64,000 nt of DNA from Azolla caroliniana (taxonomy: Eukaryota; Polypodiophyta): the NCBI GenBank assembly GCA_043228905.1, contig JBHGNT010000015.1, positions 10,106,001 to 10,170,000 on the forward strand, written 5' to 3'. Position numbers and translations under genes: made by a program. Shown one piece after another: positions 21,813 to 33,550 of this stretch. Every line of letters starts with the position of its first letter. Positions within the stretch are counted from its first letter, which is position 1. Below the pieces are notes generated by a model that was given only the letters and a program-made list of their open reading frames with translations, ran no database searches and had not been told where the DNA came from.

Positions 21813-22178
21813 TGTAGAAAGTAGCGTGCGGAAGCAAGTATGAAGACAGAACAGAGGAAGGAAACACAGGTTTAATGGAGAGCTTGGACTTACACGGTAT
21901 ATGCGGGAGAGACAGAGAGAGAAACACAAAAAATTATATTCAACAGTAATACTCAATCTCTGTACATAAGACGTGCTCAATGAGCACTTTTATACAAGTC
22001 CTAGAAGGACTGACCGAAGTACTGACAGTACTTCAATGCTCATCTAGATCCCCTACACTAACTCCCAAATATATTCCGTGAGGAATATCTTTCCTAACAA
22101 CCTAACCGATCGGTCCCAACCGATCCGGTCCTCGGCTTCTTCAGCCGATCCGGCCGATGTTGAGCTTGTCTCTCAACA
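21813..22178 (-). repeat. COP-4 5' LTR
   Basis: 366 bp, the same length as the left LTR; begins TGTAGAAAGTAG and ends TGTCTCTCAACA. Flanked by the primer site on the left and the CTCAT duplication on the right. Confidence 0.94.
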
Positions 22179-22183
22179 CTCAT

Positions 22184-22841
22184 AAGTGCTCCTCATTCTT
22201 GCCCATAGCTGAGATTCCTTCGAATGTAATTCCTCGAGCCTGCCCATTTCATTGTTTAGACAGATTTCGAGCTGATGCCTCCTTTCCTGTTCCCCTACAA
22301 GTTGCTCGTTGAACCATGCTTTCTTCTTCTCCAATAAGGCCCGAAGTCCCGTGATCGTTGCATCTAATTTCTGCGCTTCCTCCTGTAATTTGGCGTTCTC
22401 TTCTTTTGTCCGGATGTGTTATGTTGCCTCCGCTACGAGTTTCTCTTCAAGGGTCTTTACTGCCTTTCAGCCATTGGCCCGGATGTCCTTTTCTCTGTCC
22501 GAGGACTGGCTATGTTCGGAGCGGAGACGGTCAATCTCCGATTCCGCCAGTTGCATGGCCCGTTTTGCTTTCAAGGCAATGGCGGTCTGGGCTTCAATTT
22601 CCTCTCTTAGGGCCTCGGCGGCGTTGGTTGTTGGTTGAGCTGCCTGCTGCGGCGTAGTCGCGTGACGTTCCAACTCCGCGATGCGTTCATTGGCCTTTTG
22701 TAGCTCGGCTTGGGTCAATTTAACATTTTTCGAGAGATTTTTATTTTTAATTGCCATATCCTTGGCGCCAATACTGACCTTAGCCAGTTCCCTATGTACT
22801 TCAACCAGGGTCGCGTTTAATGGGGGTAGTTTCATCCCCAT
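22184..22841 (-). pseudogene. GYP-3 accessory ORF b, N-terminal coiled-coil part
   Basis: The minus-strand frame begins with an ATG (22841) and MGMKLPPLNATL. Long heptad-like helices follow (LTQAELQKANERIAELERH, EALREEIEAQTAIALKAKRAM, DRLRSEHSQSSDREKD). A TGA at 22466 and a TAA at about 22424 interrupt a frame that otherwise continues as Lys/Glu-rich coiled coil to 22184, where COP-4 enters. Together with 15722-16569 it would encode a protein of about 500 residues with a coiled-coil body and an acidic proline-rich tail. No known domain is recognised. It is co-oriented with gag-pol and follows accessory ORF a. The coiled coil suggests self-association (inference). Confidence 0.62.
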
Positions 22842-22883
22842 TCAACATACACCCACGTTCTGTTGTCTGCCGACTCTGGCTAT

Positions 22884-23990
22884 CTACTCCTCATCATCGC
22901 TTTCCTCCGTTTGTGTTAGCGCGCGCTCGATCATTTGGCGCTCCGCTTGCTCCTCGGTTAGTCGTTGTGAGACTTTTATTTGTTGTGTTGCCAAAAATTC
23001 CATGAGTTCAAAAGTAGTTCCGAACTGTAATAGTGCGCCAAACTCATGGGCCGTGTCCGGAATGTCCGGATACACCAAGACGTCGCTTTCCACCGTAAAT
23101 ATGCCTTTCCCCCGTTGTGACTAGGCCGAAATAATCGGTCGTGGTTCCTGGATTAATTCGAAGGTGGTGTTGGGCTCCGTGGCTACGGAGCTATCGACCA
23201 CGGTCGTCATCGCTGTGGCCATGAGTGTGTCTTTAACTAACCCGCAACCATCTTTCCGGTCCAGCCTCCGCCGTTTCAGCCTCAGGCTTCCTTGACTTGG
23301 TTCGGCTTCCGGCTCCGACACAGCTTCCTCGCTGCGCTCCGCCCGTTCTTCCTGTGTTGTTCGCGTGTTGGTTTGGGTTGATTGGGGTTCATCCTCCCAC
23401 TTTGTGGTGGCCAACTCCGCTAACCTTCACTTCGCGGATCGTGACGGTGGTGTGGGGTTGTTGTGCTGCGGTGCCGGCAGTCCTCGGGGTAGGAGTAGTA
23501 TCGTCAGATATTGTTGTATGATAGGCCTTAGCTTTTGGCCTCCTTGATACGTGTGCAGGCCTTCCCATAACGTTGGTCCCATAATGGCCCCCCAATCGAT
23601 CGTGCGCCCTTCAAAGGTATCAATGATGATACCTACCTTCTGCTTGGGCATCCCATATGTGTTTATATGTACGCATCTAATCTCCAACAGAAACTTGGCT
23701 ATTTCGCAAAAAAAGGGGTCGGGGATTTCCTTCGTTCTGTATGCCTTGGCGGACGCCGAATATGGCCCGAAATATCTCTGCAAAGTTTCCGCAGGAGGGA
23801 TTTTGAAATGCCTTTCTCCTAGTGATGACAGGTCAAGCTTTTTCCAGATGGATGTGTTGGTGACTGTGTCGATATTGAGCTTCCTGGCGATGTCCAGTGC
23901 TTCAGGGTGGGGAGGTGCCTCGGTGACTTTGATGTATCCATCCAAGCATTTCTCCACGAGTCATCGATGCAAGGCGTCAGAAATGGGTAT
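22884..23990 (-). pseudogene. GYP-3 accessory ORF a, unknown function
   Basis: One minus-strand frame of about 360 codons is interrupted by three single stops (about 23967, 23427 and 23121). The N-terminal part (CLDGYIKVTEAPPHPEALDI, YFGPYSASAKAY, ALLEIRCVHINTYGMP-like, GAIMGPTLWEGLHTYQGG) looks like a folded globular domain. The middle is acidic and Lys/Arg-rich (LRLKRRRLDRKDGCG), and the end is a short helical acidic stretch (RLTEEQAERQMIERAL, TEESDDEE). The stop at 23427 fits CGA to TGA. I do not recognise a family. It sits between integrase and ORF b, is co-oriented with both, and is not antisense to anything. It could be an element-specific gene or a captured host fragment. No signal peptide or membrane segment is seen. 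Confidence 0.6.
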
Positions 23991-24344
23991 CGGGATAGTC
24001 AGATGGTTAGGCTCGTGGCTAATGGGTGAGGACTATTGGCTATGGCGAACTTGATTTCTGTGAAAGGATGGAGAAGAGGGTGAGGGAGGGGAGCGATGAA
24101 AGCAATGAGAGTTAGAATGTTGGTTTCTGTAATGTCCAGAAAAACTTCTATTTCTTTCTTTTTGTGGCCTAGGGTTCATTGGTTGGTGAGCCATCATGGT
24201 GCCGCGTGTTCTTGGCCTAGAAGTCTGTGCATGCCTTAAGTCCTTTTAATAGCGTCGCTATCTTCTCACTTCTTCTTTTTCCCGGAACGGTTAGATACAA
24301 TATTCTGTTTACACTATAGTACAAGTGGAGCCCTATACTTACTC

Positions 24345-25570
24345 CGCAGATGCCCCGGCTTTGTCCTGTTCGGCGAGGAACGGGTTAGGTGGTGTAGGTC
24401 CTAGATAAGGTTTAAGGCAAAACCCATTCACTTTTTGTCGTAACACTTCCCTGGCCAACGTGCCAAGTTGAAACATACCCTATTCCGCTCCCACTATCCA
24501 ATACGGGCCTGTCCAGCAGAATCTTAATTTTCCTGGCATATGCCCCATGCATGTTTGAAAAACTAAGACCGCTTTCCCAACCATAAAATCTTTTTCTCGC
24601 GCATGCCGGTGTCGGTCCACGAATGCTTTGCGCCACCGCTGTTCCTACTCCAATATGGCCATACTGCCTAACCATGTTTCGCCTAGCTCGAGCTGTTGTT
24701 GTAGCCGTATTTGCTCGGATTTGCCCTTTGGTAGCTGAGCTCGTACTTGAATCCGCAGATTGGGTACCTCGAATTTGACTGGCATCATGGCCGCCAACCC
24801 AAATGCTAGCCTGAAAGGTGTTGATTGTATGTTGGTCTTATAGCTGGTACAGTATGCCTATAATGCGCTGTACAATTTGGTATCCATTCTGTTCTCATTG
24901 ACTATCTTTTTAAGAATAGTTTTAGGGTTTTGTTTGTGGATTCTGCCAAGCCATTTGCCTGTGGGTAATATGACGTACTTTTTTTGTGAACCACAACGTA
25001 ATGTTGGGTCAGTTCGCTGATGACTGTATTCAGAAAGTGTCTCCCTTGGTCACTAATGAGCTGGATAGGGCAACCGAAATGACACCAGATGTGTTCATAA
25101 AGGAATTTCGCCGTGACTACCGCGGTATTCTCGCGTAGTGGTTTCGCTTCTACCCACTTGGTACAGTAATCCGTGGCCACCAGGATATACTTATTGCCTG
25201 TTCGAGCAGCCGCTAGGATAAAGGGTTCCACAAAATCTAGCCCCCACTTTTGGAAAGGATCCAGTGGCAACACTGGTTGGTGTGGCATTCTTGCGACTTC
25301 CGTGGGTTGGCCCAGTCGTTGACATAAATCGCACTATCTGCAATATTCATACGCATCCTTTTGCGTAGTCGGCCACCAAAGTCCCGTTTCCCAGATCATC
25401 TGGGCCGTAACATCGCCCGCATAATGTCCTCCCACCGTACCTCAATGGGCTTCGGGTAGAACTGCAGCCTTCTCATTCTGCCGTATTCCGCGCCTCCAGA
25501 TGCCGTCATTGCCTTTGTGGTATAGGATGTCTTCGACTAAACAGAAATTTTGACTCCATACGGCTAGCCG
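24345..25570 (-). pseudogene. GYP-3 integrase with GPYW module
   Basis: Minus strand. About 25440-25300 carries a degraded zinc-binding region (HYAGDVTAQMIW, GLWWPTTQKDAYEYC, CDLCQRLGQP). 25288-24902 is the catalytic core, with Asp in LVATDYCTKWVEAKPLR, Asp in LISDQGRHFLNTVI and Glu in QANGLAESTNKTLK, so the DDE triad is intact. Beyond a stop, other frames to about 24345 hold the C-terminal domain with the diagnostic WTGPYWIV (GPY/F) module and LNGFCLKP-like end. No chromodomain is seen, unlike GYP-2 and GYP-4. The core pattern is of the plant non-chromovirus gypsy type (inference from motif style). Confidence 0.85.
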
Positions 25571-25789
25571 TTTTTTCTCATCCATCCATAATTGGGGTGG
25601 TGGTAATCCCGTCGTCTAGAAGTAGGTCATTTCCATCAGCCACCGATCCGGAAAAGTCTTTTCCATTCGTTCTGGTAGAGTTACTACACGTAGAATGTCC
25701 GCATCCGGAAAGTTGTCATCATCCATTTGCGCCGTTTCTCCATTATCTAGTCTGCTCAAGAAATCTGCCACCACGTGTTGCATACTCGG

Positions 25790-27900
25790 TCAGTGCTGAA
25801 TTACAAAGTCAAATTCTTGGAGCAGCAGCATCCATCTAGCCAATTTCCCCGTCAGAGCCTGTTTCCCTACCAAATATAGTAATGTCGTATGATCCATGTG
25901 AAATGTGAATTTGCTCCCTAGCAGATAATGTCGGAACTTATTGATGCTGGATATCATACGCAATGCCTCACGTTCCATTGTGGAATAGTTACGCTCAACC
26001 GTTGATAGTTTCTGACTAGCGTAGTACACTGGTCGGTACCAATTCGACTCCGTGAGCTGCATTAGCGCACTACCTATTGCTATGTCTAAGGTATCCACAA
26101 ACACATGGAATGGTTTTCCCAAACTGGTGGTTGTACGACGGGTGCCTGTGTTAGCATTATCTTTAGCGCATCATACGCCTTCTCTTCTATTGTTGTCCAT
26201 TTGAAAGGAGTATGGTGAACGGTGGCCTGTAATGGCATGGTGAAGTTCCTTCTCTTTTGTTGCTATCCATTTGAAAGGAGTACGGTGAACGGCGGCATGT
26301 AATGGCATGGTGAAGTTTGCCAAATAGCGTATCATCTGACTGTGCCATCGTATTTGTCCTAGAAACCGGCTGAGTGCTTTCGCATTTGTCGATGTTTTCG
26401 CGTGAGTAATCACGGAGATTTTGTTCGGATCGACTACTATCCCTTACTGACTATGTGGCCGAGAAGAGCCCCGTTGGTAACGTCGAAGGCGCATTTGGTG
26501 GGATTCAGACTTAAGCGCGTTGTTCGGCAACGCTCCAAGAAAAGCTGTAGATGCGAAAAATGGTCGGTTGTTGTCCCATATACCGCAAAATTGTCTAAAG
26601 AAACCTGCATGAAGGCCGGTATATATTCCCGAAAAATCTCCGTGATTGTCCGTTTAAATGTAGCCGGCGCCGTTTTTAGCCCAAACATCATGACGACTGC
26701 GACATAGACTCCCCAGTCCGTGACAAACACCGTCTTCTCTTGGTCGTCGGGGTGCATGTGTACTTGATTGTACCCACTGAAGCCATCTAAAGAGTTGTAC
26801 ATGTCATGCCCTGCGACGGCGTCCAGTACGTTGTCCGTGAACGGTAAAGGGAATGCGTCGGTAATGGTTACGGCGTTCAATTTCCGGTAGTCCACGCATA
26901 CACGTATTTTGCCATTTTCCTTCGGTACACTACTATCGGGCTTAACCACGTAGCTTGTTTGACTGGTCGAATGAATCCGGCCTTGAGGAGTTTGTCAATT
27001 TCTTCTTTTACGTGAGCTGCATAGTTTGGGTTCATGCGGTATTGACAGTGTTGGACTGGTTTCGCATCGGTCGCTAAATTGATCTTATGTTGATAGAACT
27101 TCGGATCTAACCCCTTCATGTCCTCGTGGGACCAGGCGAACACATCTTTATACTTCTTGAGCAGTGCTATCATCAGTCTCTCTGATCTGGCAGTAATTCT
27201 TTTGCGATGCAGAGGAATTGGGGTTCTGACGTCGTACCCACGTTTACTTCTTCTAGGGTTGAGGCAGTGACTCGTCGTGAAATTTCCATTTCCCTCTTGA
27301 ACGTTGTCCATACACTGCTTAGTTCTAATATTGACTCTGGGTCTGGTTTGTAAGCCTCGTCGTGGAGCGTAGCGGGCGTGGCATACTCTGTCGCGGTTTC
27401 TATGACGTCGATTTCGAATAGAGGAATGATCCGGGGGTGCTTGTCTAGTTATACTTCTAATTCTGTATCATCCACCCCAGCCATCATATTTATATCTTCC
27501 GCGTATAACGGTGTTATGCCCTTGGGTTGTGCCGTCATTTCCTCTGTTGGTATGCGAACCTTGGTGCATCCGCGTTGAAAGCTGATGCACTTATGTTGCC
27601 AGCTCTGCTTGATATTCGCTAAACGAAGCCATGGTCTGCCCAGCAGCATAGGATACGCTACTGGGGCGTCGAGGACGAGGACTACTGCCGAGACATCGAA
27701 GTGATGTCCTCCCACAACAATGCCTAGCTTGCGTATTAAACCCAATGGCCGTACTGAGCAGGTATCAGCCATGCGAAGCCAAAACGGGCAAGCATCCCAT
27801 TCTAAAATTCCCAATTGTTCGCATGTCTTCACGCTAATTACATTGACGCCAGAGCCTCTGTCGATTACACATCCTGTGATCTCCTAACCGTGTAATATCA
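25790..27900 (-). pseudogene. GYP-3 protease, reverse transcriptase and RNase H
   Basis: Minus strand. About 27870-27449 is a protease-like region (CVIDRGSGVNVIS then PMLLGRPWL). 27311-26877 is the segment before RT (WSHEDMKGLDPKFYQHKINL). 26949-26437 is the reverse-transcriptase palm (VCVDYRKLNAVTITDAFPLP, SGYNQVHMHPDDQEKTVF). The catalytic box reads SLDNFAVYG instead of LDD, an Asp-to-Asn change that should abolish polymerisation. 26413-25790 is the tether and RNase H (DTLDIAIGSALMQ, STMEREALRMISSINKFRHYLLG). A short imperfect duplication (CATTTGAAAGGAGTA, near 26200 and 26270) adds a frameshift. Confidence 0.86.
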
Positions 27901-28113
27901 ATTTAATAGCCGGATTGTGGTGATCCACAACTGTTGGTCTGGCGCTGATGTCTATAAAATTGGCGGAGATGCTCACCCTAGGTCTGCCCGTTATACGATC
28001 CTCCACGGCTTGGCGGAACCGTGGGACTAGTTGAAGTAGCTTCTCCATGGTTAGAGTTATCTCACAACCTGCCAGTGCTTGCCACATGAGATCCGGAGAT
28101 ATTACATCTTCCT

Positions 28114-29481
28114 CTAAAGGCTCCACCGTGTTCGCAGACTCCTTCCGCATGTGTTCTGTATTTGCCACGTTTGCTTTTTCAACCCATGCTTGGGCCGTCT
28201 GACGTATCTCATCTTGCGCGGCCCAATCAACAATTTTTGTTTGCTGTCGTGTCGTGACTTGTTGCACTTCCACCATAATTGTATTGACGGCAGCGGGCCC
28301 CTTTCTCTTGCGTAATGGGCATTGCGTGGCATAATGTCCGGGTTGTTGGCAAACAAAACAATGGACGCTAGATTCGCCTTTCTGCTGGTTTGTTCTTCGG
28401 AGCGTACGCCATGGTTGTTGTTGGTCTCCGCGCAGTTCCTAGTGCCGGTCATCGTCCGAACTTTTGTTGTACCGCCGTTGGTCCCGATACTGACGATGTT
28501 TTCCGTGAGGCCCATGAAGCCGCCACGTTTGTTCGTCGGACGGTAATTCTCGTAGCATCGGCCCCCTTTAGTATTTTTGTGGTTGCCACGGTAGTCTTCA
28601 TCCTCCAGCTCGCCTTCCTCGGAATCGTTGTTATTCCGGCGATTCCGGTAGTGGTGGTCATCGTGTGGGTTCCGATTCATATACCGGGGTAGTTCTTCTT
28701 GGCGCCTTTGCTCATTACGGCGAGGGGGGCGTTGTGTTTCCACGCTTCGTACTGTGGGTGTGGATCTGTTCAACATATTGTACTCACACTGCTCGACCGT
28801 GTGTGCTTTCGAGTGACAGATTGGGCAGTGGATTCGCATGTTGCATTCAACTGCGGAATGCCCAGAATTCAAGCAAATCGTGTAGTGGATTGCCTGGCGA
28901 AAGTGTCATTCCTTGTCCTGAGGTAACGCTTGCCGTAATGAGGACATGGAAAACCTTTCCTCTTCTTCGTCCAGCTCGAGCTGTAGCGCTCATTCCATGA
29001 CCATGTCGGCCATTTCTCCTTTCACGCTATTGTTGTTGAGCGTCGTCTGTATCGGTCGTCGTAGAGCTGCCAGGAATGTCTCCCGAGCCTCGTCCTCCAT
29101 CGGGCCCCGTTCTAATTTCCGTCGTAGATTTTGGAAGTGTAAACTGAAATCCGCTATCGTCTCGGCCGACAACTGTTTAATTGTATAAAACTGCCCGAGG
29201 ATTTCACGTTGCGGCACCTTCCGATGAAAGAAACGCAAAAAGGCCCACTGCAACTGGTCGAAGGTCTTGATTGCTGGCAAATCCATCTGCGAATGCCAAA
29301 ACGCCACTCTGCCATCCAGACTTAATCCGAACTCTGTCATTTTGGACTGGTGCGCGACTTTTTTGGGAAGGTTTTGCGTCATCTGATTTGCATTCCAAAT
29401 ATTTAGGAACAAGCGAATGTGGGTTGCAGCGTCTGTTTTGCCGTTGAAGCGGGGATAAGAGAAGGCCATCTTTGACGCCAT
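28114..29481 (-). pseudogene. GYP-3 gag with zinc knuckles
   Basis: Minus strand, starting at an ATG at 29481 (MASKMAFSYPRFNGKTDAAT) about 50 bases inside the LTR. The capsid-like core (HIRLFLNIWNANQM, LSLDGRVAFWHSQMDL, WAFLRFFHRKVPQREILGQF, LHFQNLRRKLERG, FLAALRRPIQTTL) ends at a stop near 28990. It continues in another frame with paired knuckles (TICLNSGHSAVECNMR, CPICHSKAHTVEQCEYN). The first Cys of the first knuckle has become Tyr; the related GYP-5 gag keeps CTIC. An Arg/Asn-rich tail follows (28780-28450). Gag forms the particle and binds the RNA; this copy is broken. Confidence 0.85.
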
Positions 29482-29531
29482 AGCGGGTAGGGAAAGACCA
29501 CAGTGCTTGTGTGGTGAGTGAACTTCCTGCC

Positions 29532-29885
29532 TGTTGCCGGGGTATTTGGTGAGCGGGAAACCGAACTCCCTAGACATTGCACTAGTAACAACACTTGTAC
29601 TCACGCCTACACTTCTTACGATTACAATACGCCACGAAGAATCACAGTCACGCAGTAGACTAACCATAGATAAACACAGAGGATCAGAGAAGATAAAACT
29701 CTATTAAGATACGCTCTATGCACCAAAACTTACACGCTCCCTGTTATAGAGGATTTCTGCCCTTTATATACACAGTTTCTTTTAGCCGTTCACTCTTCCC
29801 GCATGACCCGTTACATGCGTTATGTTTTTACTATATTCTATATTTCTGTGCTCTTGTCCGTCGGTTACTATTTCGGCGGACAACA
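29532..29885 (-). repeat. GYP-3 5' LTR
   Basis: Begins TGTTGCCGGGG and ends GGCGGACAACA, then the GCAAG duplication. Collinear with the left LTR except for the segment missing near its start. Confidence 0.88.
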
Positions 29886-29890
29886 GCAAG

Positions 29891-30671
29891 CTGTGGGTAT
29901 GCAATATAAAAAAGGAAGTTCAGAAAATACACAAGCAAAATGAATGCTTGAAATTTTGATTGTAAGAACTTTACCAAGAAAGCATCTCACGTCTTTACCC
30001 CTCTAGACATATGAGATGTGATTCGAGATCGGATAACTATAGTAACACTATGGTGTTTTAAAAACCATGGGGGAAAACATAGCTAAGATGTCTTTCGTGG
30101 ATCTCTATCTTGAATAATCATGGCGGTTCCCTGAGGCTCAACCATGGTTCTAACATCAATGTACTTTCCTAGTTAGCCTTATATTAGTATTGATATGGTT
30201 GAGAAAGTGTATTACGTGAAAAAACAAGTGCACTCACAAATAATATTCTAGTCTTGCGAGTAGCAAGCAAATGCTATGAAAAAAAGAGAAAAAGAAGTCA
30301 CTATCTATAAGAGTAAAGAACTGACGAAAACAAGGTTAAAAAACAATGCGTTGTTTACTACAAAAAAATACCACCAATAAATGGATTGTGCAAGGTATGC
30401 ACATATCCATCCCAATATGGCGATTGTAATGTGCACAATTGTGACATAAGCCACAAGTTGATACAAATGGTGGTGGTGTTGGGCGCAAAGATGTAGTACT
30501 CAAATTTATGAGTAAAACATCAATAGGGGAACTCATGTGGTTTTACTCGAGTTCAAAGACTCGATAATATGAGCTAAACCTAGTTGAGTTGTTGGAAAAA
30601 ATCATTCAAAAAACGACATGATGCCCACTCAATACGAAAAAATAGTCTACACGGAAGTGTTACATCATAGG
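29891..30671 (-). other. GYP-2 leader sequence between GYP-3 and COP-5
   Basis: About 780 bp of AT-rich sequence has no recognisable gene. By position it is the untranslated leader or the start of gag of GYP-2, stranded between two younger insertions. No repeat structure stands out. Confidence 0.6.
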
Positions 30672-30676
30672 TAAAC

Positions 30677-31059
30677 TGTTACGAAGGTGCTTTGCTCTGG
30701 CTCTTCTTTGTGCACAATGGATCGTGATGTGCTAGATCGTTTAGTGCTCAAGACAGAAAAGGGAAGGGGAAGGAGACTTACCTCTGTGTAGCAAACCAAA
30801 AGCTTCTTCTATTTCATTACACATAGAGATCAACTTGCTCTCGTCTGTTTTCTGTTTTTCTATTTTTCTTCTCTACTCTCACTCTTACTCTACTTACTTT
30901 TTACCTAAGTTATAAGTGACTTATATATGTAGCTAATTAGCTGCCAGTAGCTAAATAGTTGTTTCACCTTTATGTCCACTAGTAGCTAATTAGCTAATAG
31001 CTACTATAGCTTATTTCTCAATAAGCATCGCATACCTTAGTTGAGCGTGCTTCTCAACA
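30677..31059 (-). repeat. COP-5 3' LTR
   Basis: Begins TGTTACGAAGG and ends GCTTCTCAACA next to the polypurine tract (31060-31074). The stem GTTGAGCGTG/CAAGCTCAAC (31040-31049 and 31068-31077, one mismatch) spans its edge. Confidence 0.9.
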
Positions 31060-33181
31060 CTCCCCCTCAAGCTCAACTTATCCTTTCTTGGGATCATCTT
31101 CAATCTTCTTTTCTTCATGATTTTCAGCTATCATGCCAATGGTTATAACTCCCATCATGTCTCTAAATTGTGTATGTTTTTCCATGCTCAATCCCTTCGT
31201 AAGAATATCACGAATTTGTTGATTTGTAGTTACATACAACAAATCCACTTCTCCATCAATCACTTTTTCTCTAACAAAGTGATAATGCACTTCAATGTGC
31301 CTTTTTCTTGCATGGAACACTGGGTTTTTGCCAGTTGAATGTTGCTCATATTGTCACACCAAATTGTGACTACACCATCTATATACTCTCCCAAATCAGA
31401 AAGCAATCTTCTGATCCATACCTCTTCACAGGTGGCTATTGTAGCTCCTTTATATTCAGCTTCAATACTTGATAGAGCAACAATAGATTGTTTCTTGCTA
31501 CTCCATGAAATAGCTGCATTTCCCAATGTAAACATATATCCACTTGTGGATCTTTTGTCAGTTTGGCTTCCAGCCCAATCAACATCTGTATATCCTTCTA
31601 GCTTTACTTCTAGATCAGCCATGTAAAACAGTCCATAATTTTGAGTAGCTTTTATATACCTCAAAATTCTTCTAATGCAATCCAAATGTGGCTTTGTTGG
31701 CTATAGCATAAACTGGCTGACTAATTCAACAGCATAACTCAAATAAGGTCTTGTTATGGTCAAATATATGAGGTTGCCCACTATAGACCTGTATATGTTT
31801 ACATCTTCTATTTTGGTTCCCAAATCAGCCCTCAATTTGTAGTTCTTATCCAATGGTACACCAATAGGTTTGCATCCAAGCATACCATACTTCTTCAACA
31901 TAGTTCTTGCATACTGTTATTGCAACATATATACACCACTTTCAGATCTGATTATGTCAATGCCAAGAAAGTATCTTAGCTCTCCCAAATCCTTCATATG
32001 AAATTGCATTTCAAGAATGTTTTTCAGCTTCCTTATTTCATCCATAGAATCACCTCCGATGATTAAATCATCTACATAAATCAAAATCACAACAATGCAA
32101 TCATTTATCATTTTTACATATAATGATGGATCAACCTTTGACATTTTGAAAGCAAATTTTTTCAGAGATTCTGAAAGTTTTTTATGCCATGCTCTTGGTG
32201 CTTGTTTCAGTCCATAGAGAGCCTTTTTCAGCCCACATACATATTTTGGATGCTTCTTATCTTCAAAACATGGTGGTTGACCCATATACACTTCTTCTTC
32301 TAAGTTAACATGTAAAAAAACATTTTTTAAATCCATATGGTGTAGAACCCATCTTTTGGCTGCACTCACAACAAGTGGTGTTCTCAAGTTTGCCATTTTT
32401 GCAACCGGTGCAAATGTTTCATCATAATCAATACCTTGCATCTAGGTATATCCCTTTGCCACAAGTCTTGCTTTATGTCTACTAACATTTCCATTGGAAT
32501 CATGCTTTGTCTTGTAGACCCATTTGCAACCTATAACCTTTTTTCCTTTCGGTAACTTTAGCAAATCCCATGTTCTGTTTTTCAGCCAATGCATCTATTT
32601 CTTCTTGCATTGCATTCACCCATTTCTTATCAGATTTTGCTTCATCAAAACTATCTGGATTAGGGATTTGTACCACTTTAGACATGTATGCATAATGCAT
32701 AGCCATATATGTGTCATAACCAAATCTTTCAACAGTCTTTTTCTCTCTATTTGATCTTCTCAGTTTCTGATTTGCATCGTTTTCCATACCAGGGATTTTC
32801 AGGCTCCTATACCAAGCTCATCATCCAATGATGTATCTAAATCTACATCTTTCATGTTTCTAGACCCATCATCAAGCATTTCATATTCTAGCATCTTCTG
32901 TTTTCCCTTTTTATCATGATATTTTTTGTCTTGCATTTTTTCCACTCTATGCATTAGATTCAGATTTACTACCTGAGCTTCCAGATGGTCCGGTACATTC
33001 TATTCATGTGGAACTTTGCTGTCCAACATTGTTTCCATCTCTGTTGTTATCTCTTACATTTTCAGATTTATCCCTATCTTTATTTTCATTGTCTTCATAA
33101 GTTTCTACATTTTGTTTTGGGTTATACCAACTGCCCAGCTCATGAAATATTACATCACGGCTTACCACAATCTTTTCTGTC
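31060..33181 (-). pseudogene. COP-5 reverse transcriptase and RNase H
   Basis: Minus strand. About 33181-32900 is the linker after integrase (EKIVVSRDVIFHELGSWYNP), acidic and Asn/Asp-rich. 32787-32500 starts reverse transcriptase (RLRRSNREKK, HYAYMSKVVQIPNP). 32441-31917 is the palm (YDETFAPVAKMANLRTPLVV, GLKQAPRAWHKKL, ILIYVDDLIIGGDS, DLGELRYFLGIDI). 31901-31701 and 31685-31078 carry the thumb and RNase H (YTDVDWAGSQTDKRSTSGY, SSIEAEY, CDNMSNIQLAKT). The stop comes just before the polypurine tract, unlike COP-4 and COP-6. Frame breaks near 32500, 31915, 31690 and 31330 make it a pseudogene, but the YVDD box is intact. Confidence 0.9.
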
Positions 33182-33186
33182 AAAGG

Positions 33187-33550
33187 TGTGGAAAGTAGCG
33201 TGCGGAAGCAAGTATAAAGACAGAACAGAAGGAAGAACACTCAGGTTTAATGGAGAGCTTGAGCTTACACAGTATACGCGGGAGAGTGAGAGAGAGTGAG
33301 AAAGAGAAGACACCAAAAAAGAATGTGTGTATTTCTCTAAAGAAAAAAAAAACAACGACCAAACATATATGTGTTCAATGACCACTTTGTACAAGTCTGT
33401 GGAGGATTGACCGAAGTACTGACAGTACTTCAATGCTCATTAAGAGCTCTTACACTAATTCCCAAATATATTCCTCACGGAATATCTTTCCTAACGGCCT
33501 AACCGATCTGTCCCAACCGATCCGGCCGATGTTGAGCTTGTCTCTCAACA
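33187..33550 (-). repeat. COP-6 3' LTR
   Basis: Starts TGTGGAAAGTAGCG and ends TGTCTCTCAACA, adjacent to the polypurine tract. The 10-bp stem GTTGAGCTTG (33531-33540) with CAAGCTCAAC (33559-33568) spans the edge. Confidence 0.93.

Larger units (their letters stand above)
16575..22178 (-). mobile_element. COP-4, full-length copia element
   Basis: Two 366-bp LTRs (16575-16940 and 21813-22178) flank a 4.9-kb internal region, with a perfect CTCAT duplication (16570-16574 and 22179-22183). The primer site TGGTATCAGAGC is at 21801-21812 in minus sense, and the polypurine tract GAGCTTGAGGGGGAG is next to the left LTR. By eye the LTRs differ at about nine positions, mostly transitions. It is the same family as COP-6. 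It interrupts accessory ORF b of GYP-3; joining both sides restores a continuous coiled-coil frame. Confidence 0.95.
15204..29885 (-). mobile_element. GYP-3, gypsy element with accessory genes, split by COP-4
   Basis: LTRs at 15204-15674 and 29532-29885 are flanked by a perfect GCAAG duplication (15199-15203 and 29886-29890). Element order on the minus strand: 5' LTR, gag (from 29481), protease, reverse transcriptase, RNase H, integrase with a GPYW module (to about 24345), then about 3.6 kb of non-pol coding sequence (24000-22184 and 16569-15722) before the 3' LTR. COP-4 lies inside the last part. It is inserted in the gag leader of GYP-2. No canonical TGG primer site follows the right LTR (the next bases are GGCAGGAAG). 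Confidence 0.9.

Noticed and set aside
15722-23990. Envelope gene of an endogenous-retrovirus-like gypsy element
   Set aside because: The position fits, but there is no signal peptide, transmembrane segment or furin-like site. The sequence is coiled coil and acidic/proline-rich.
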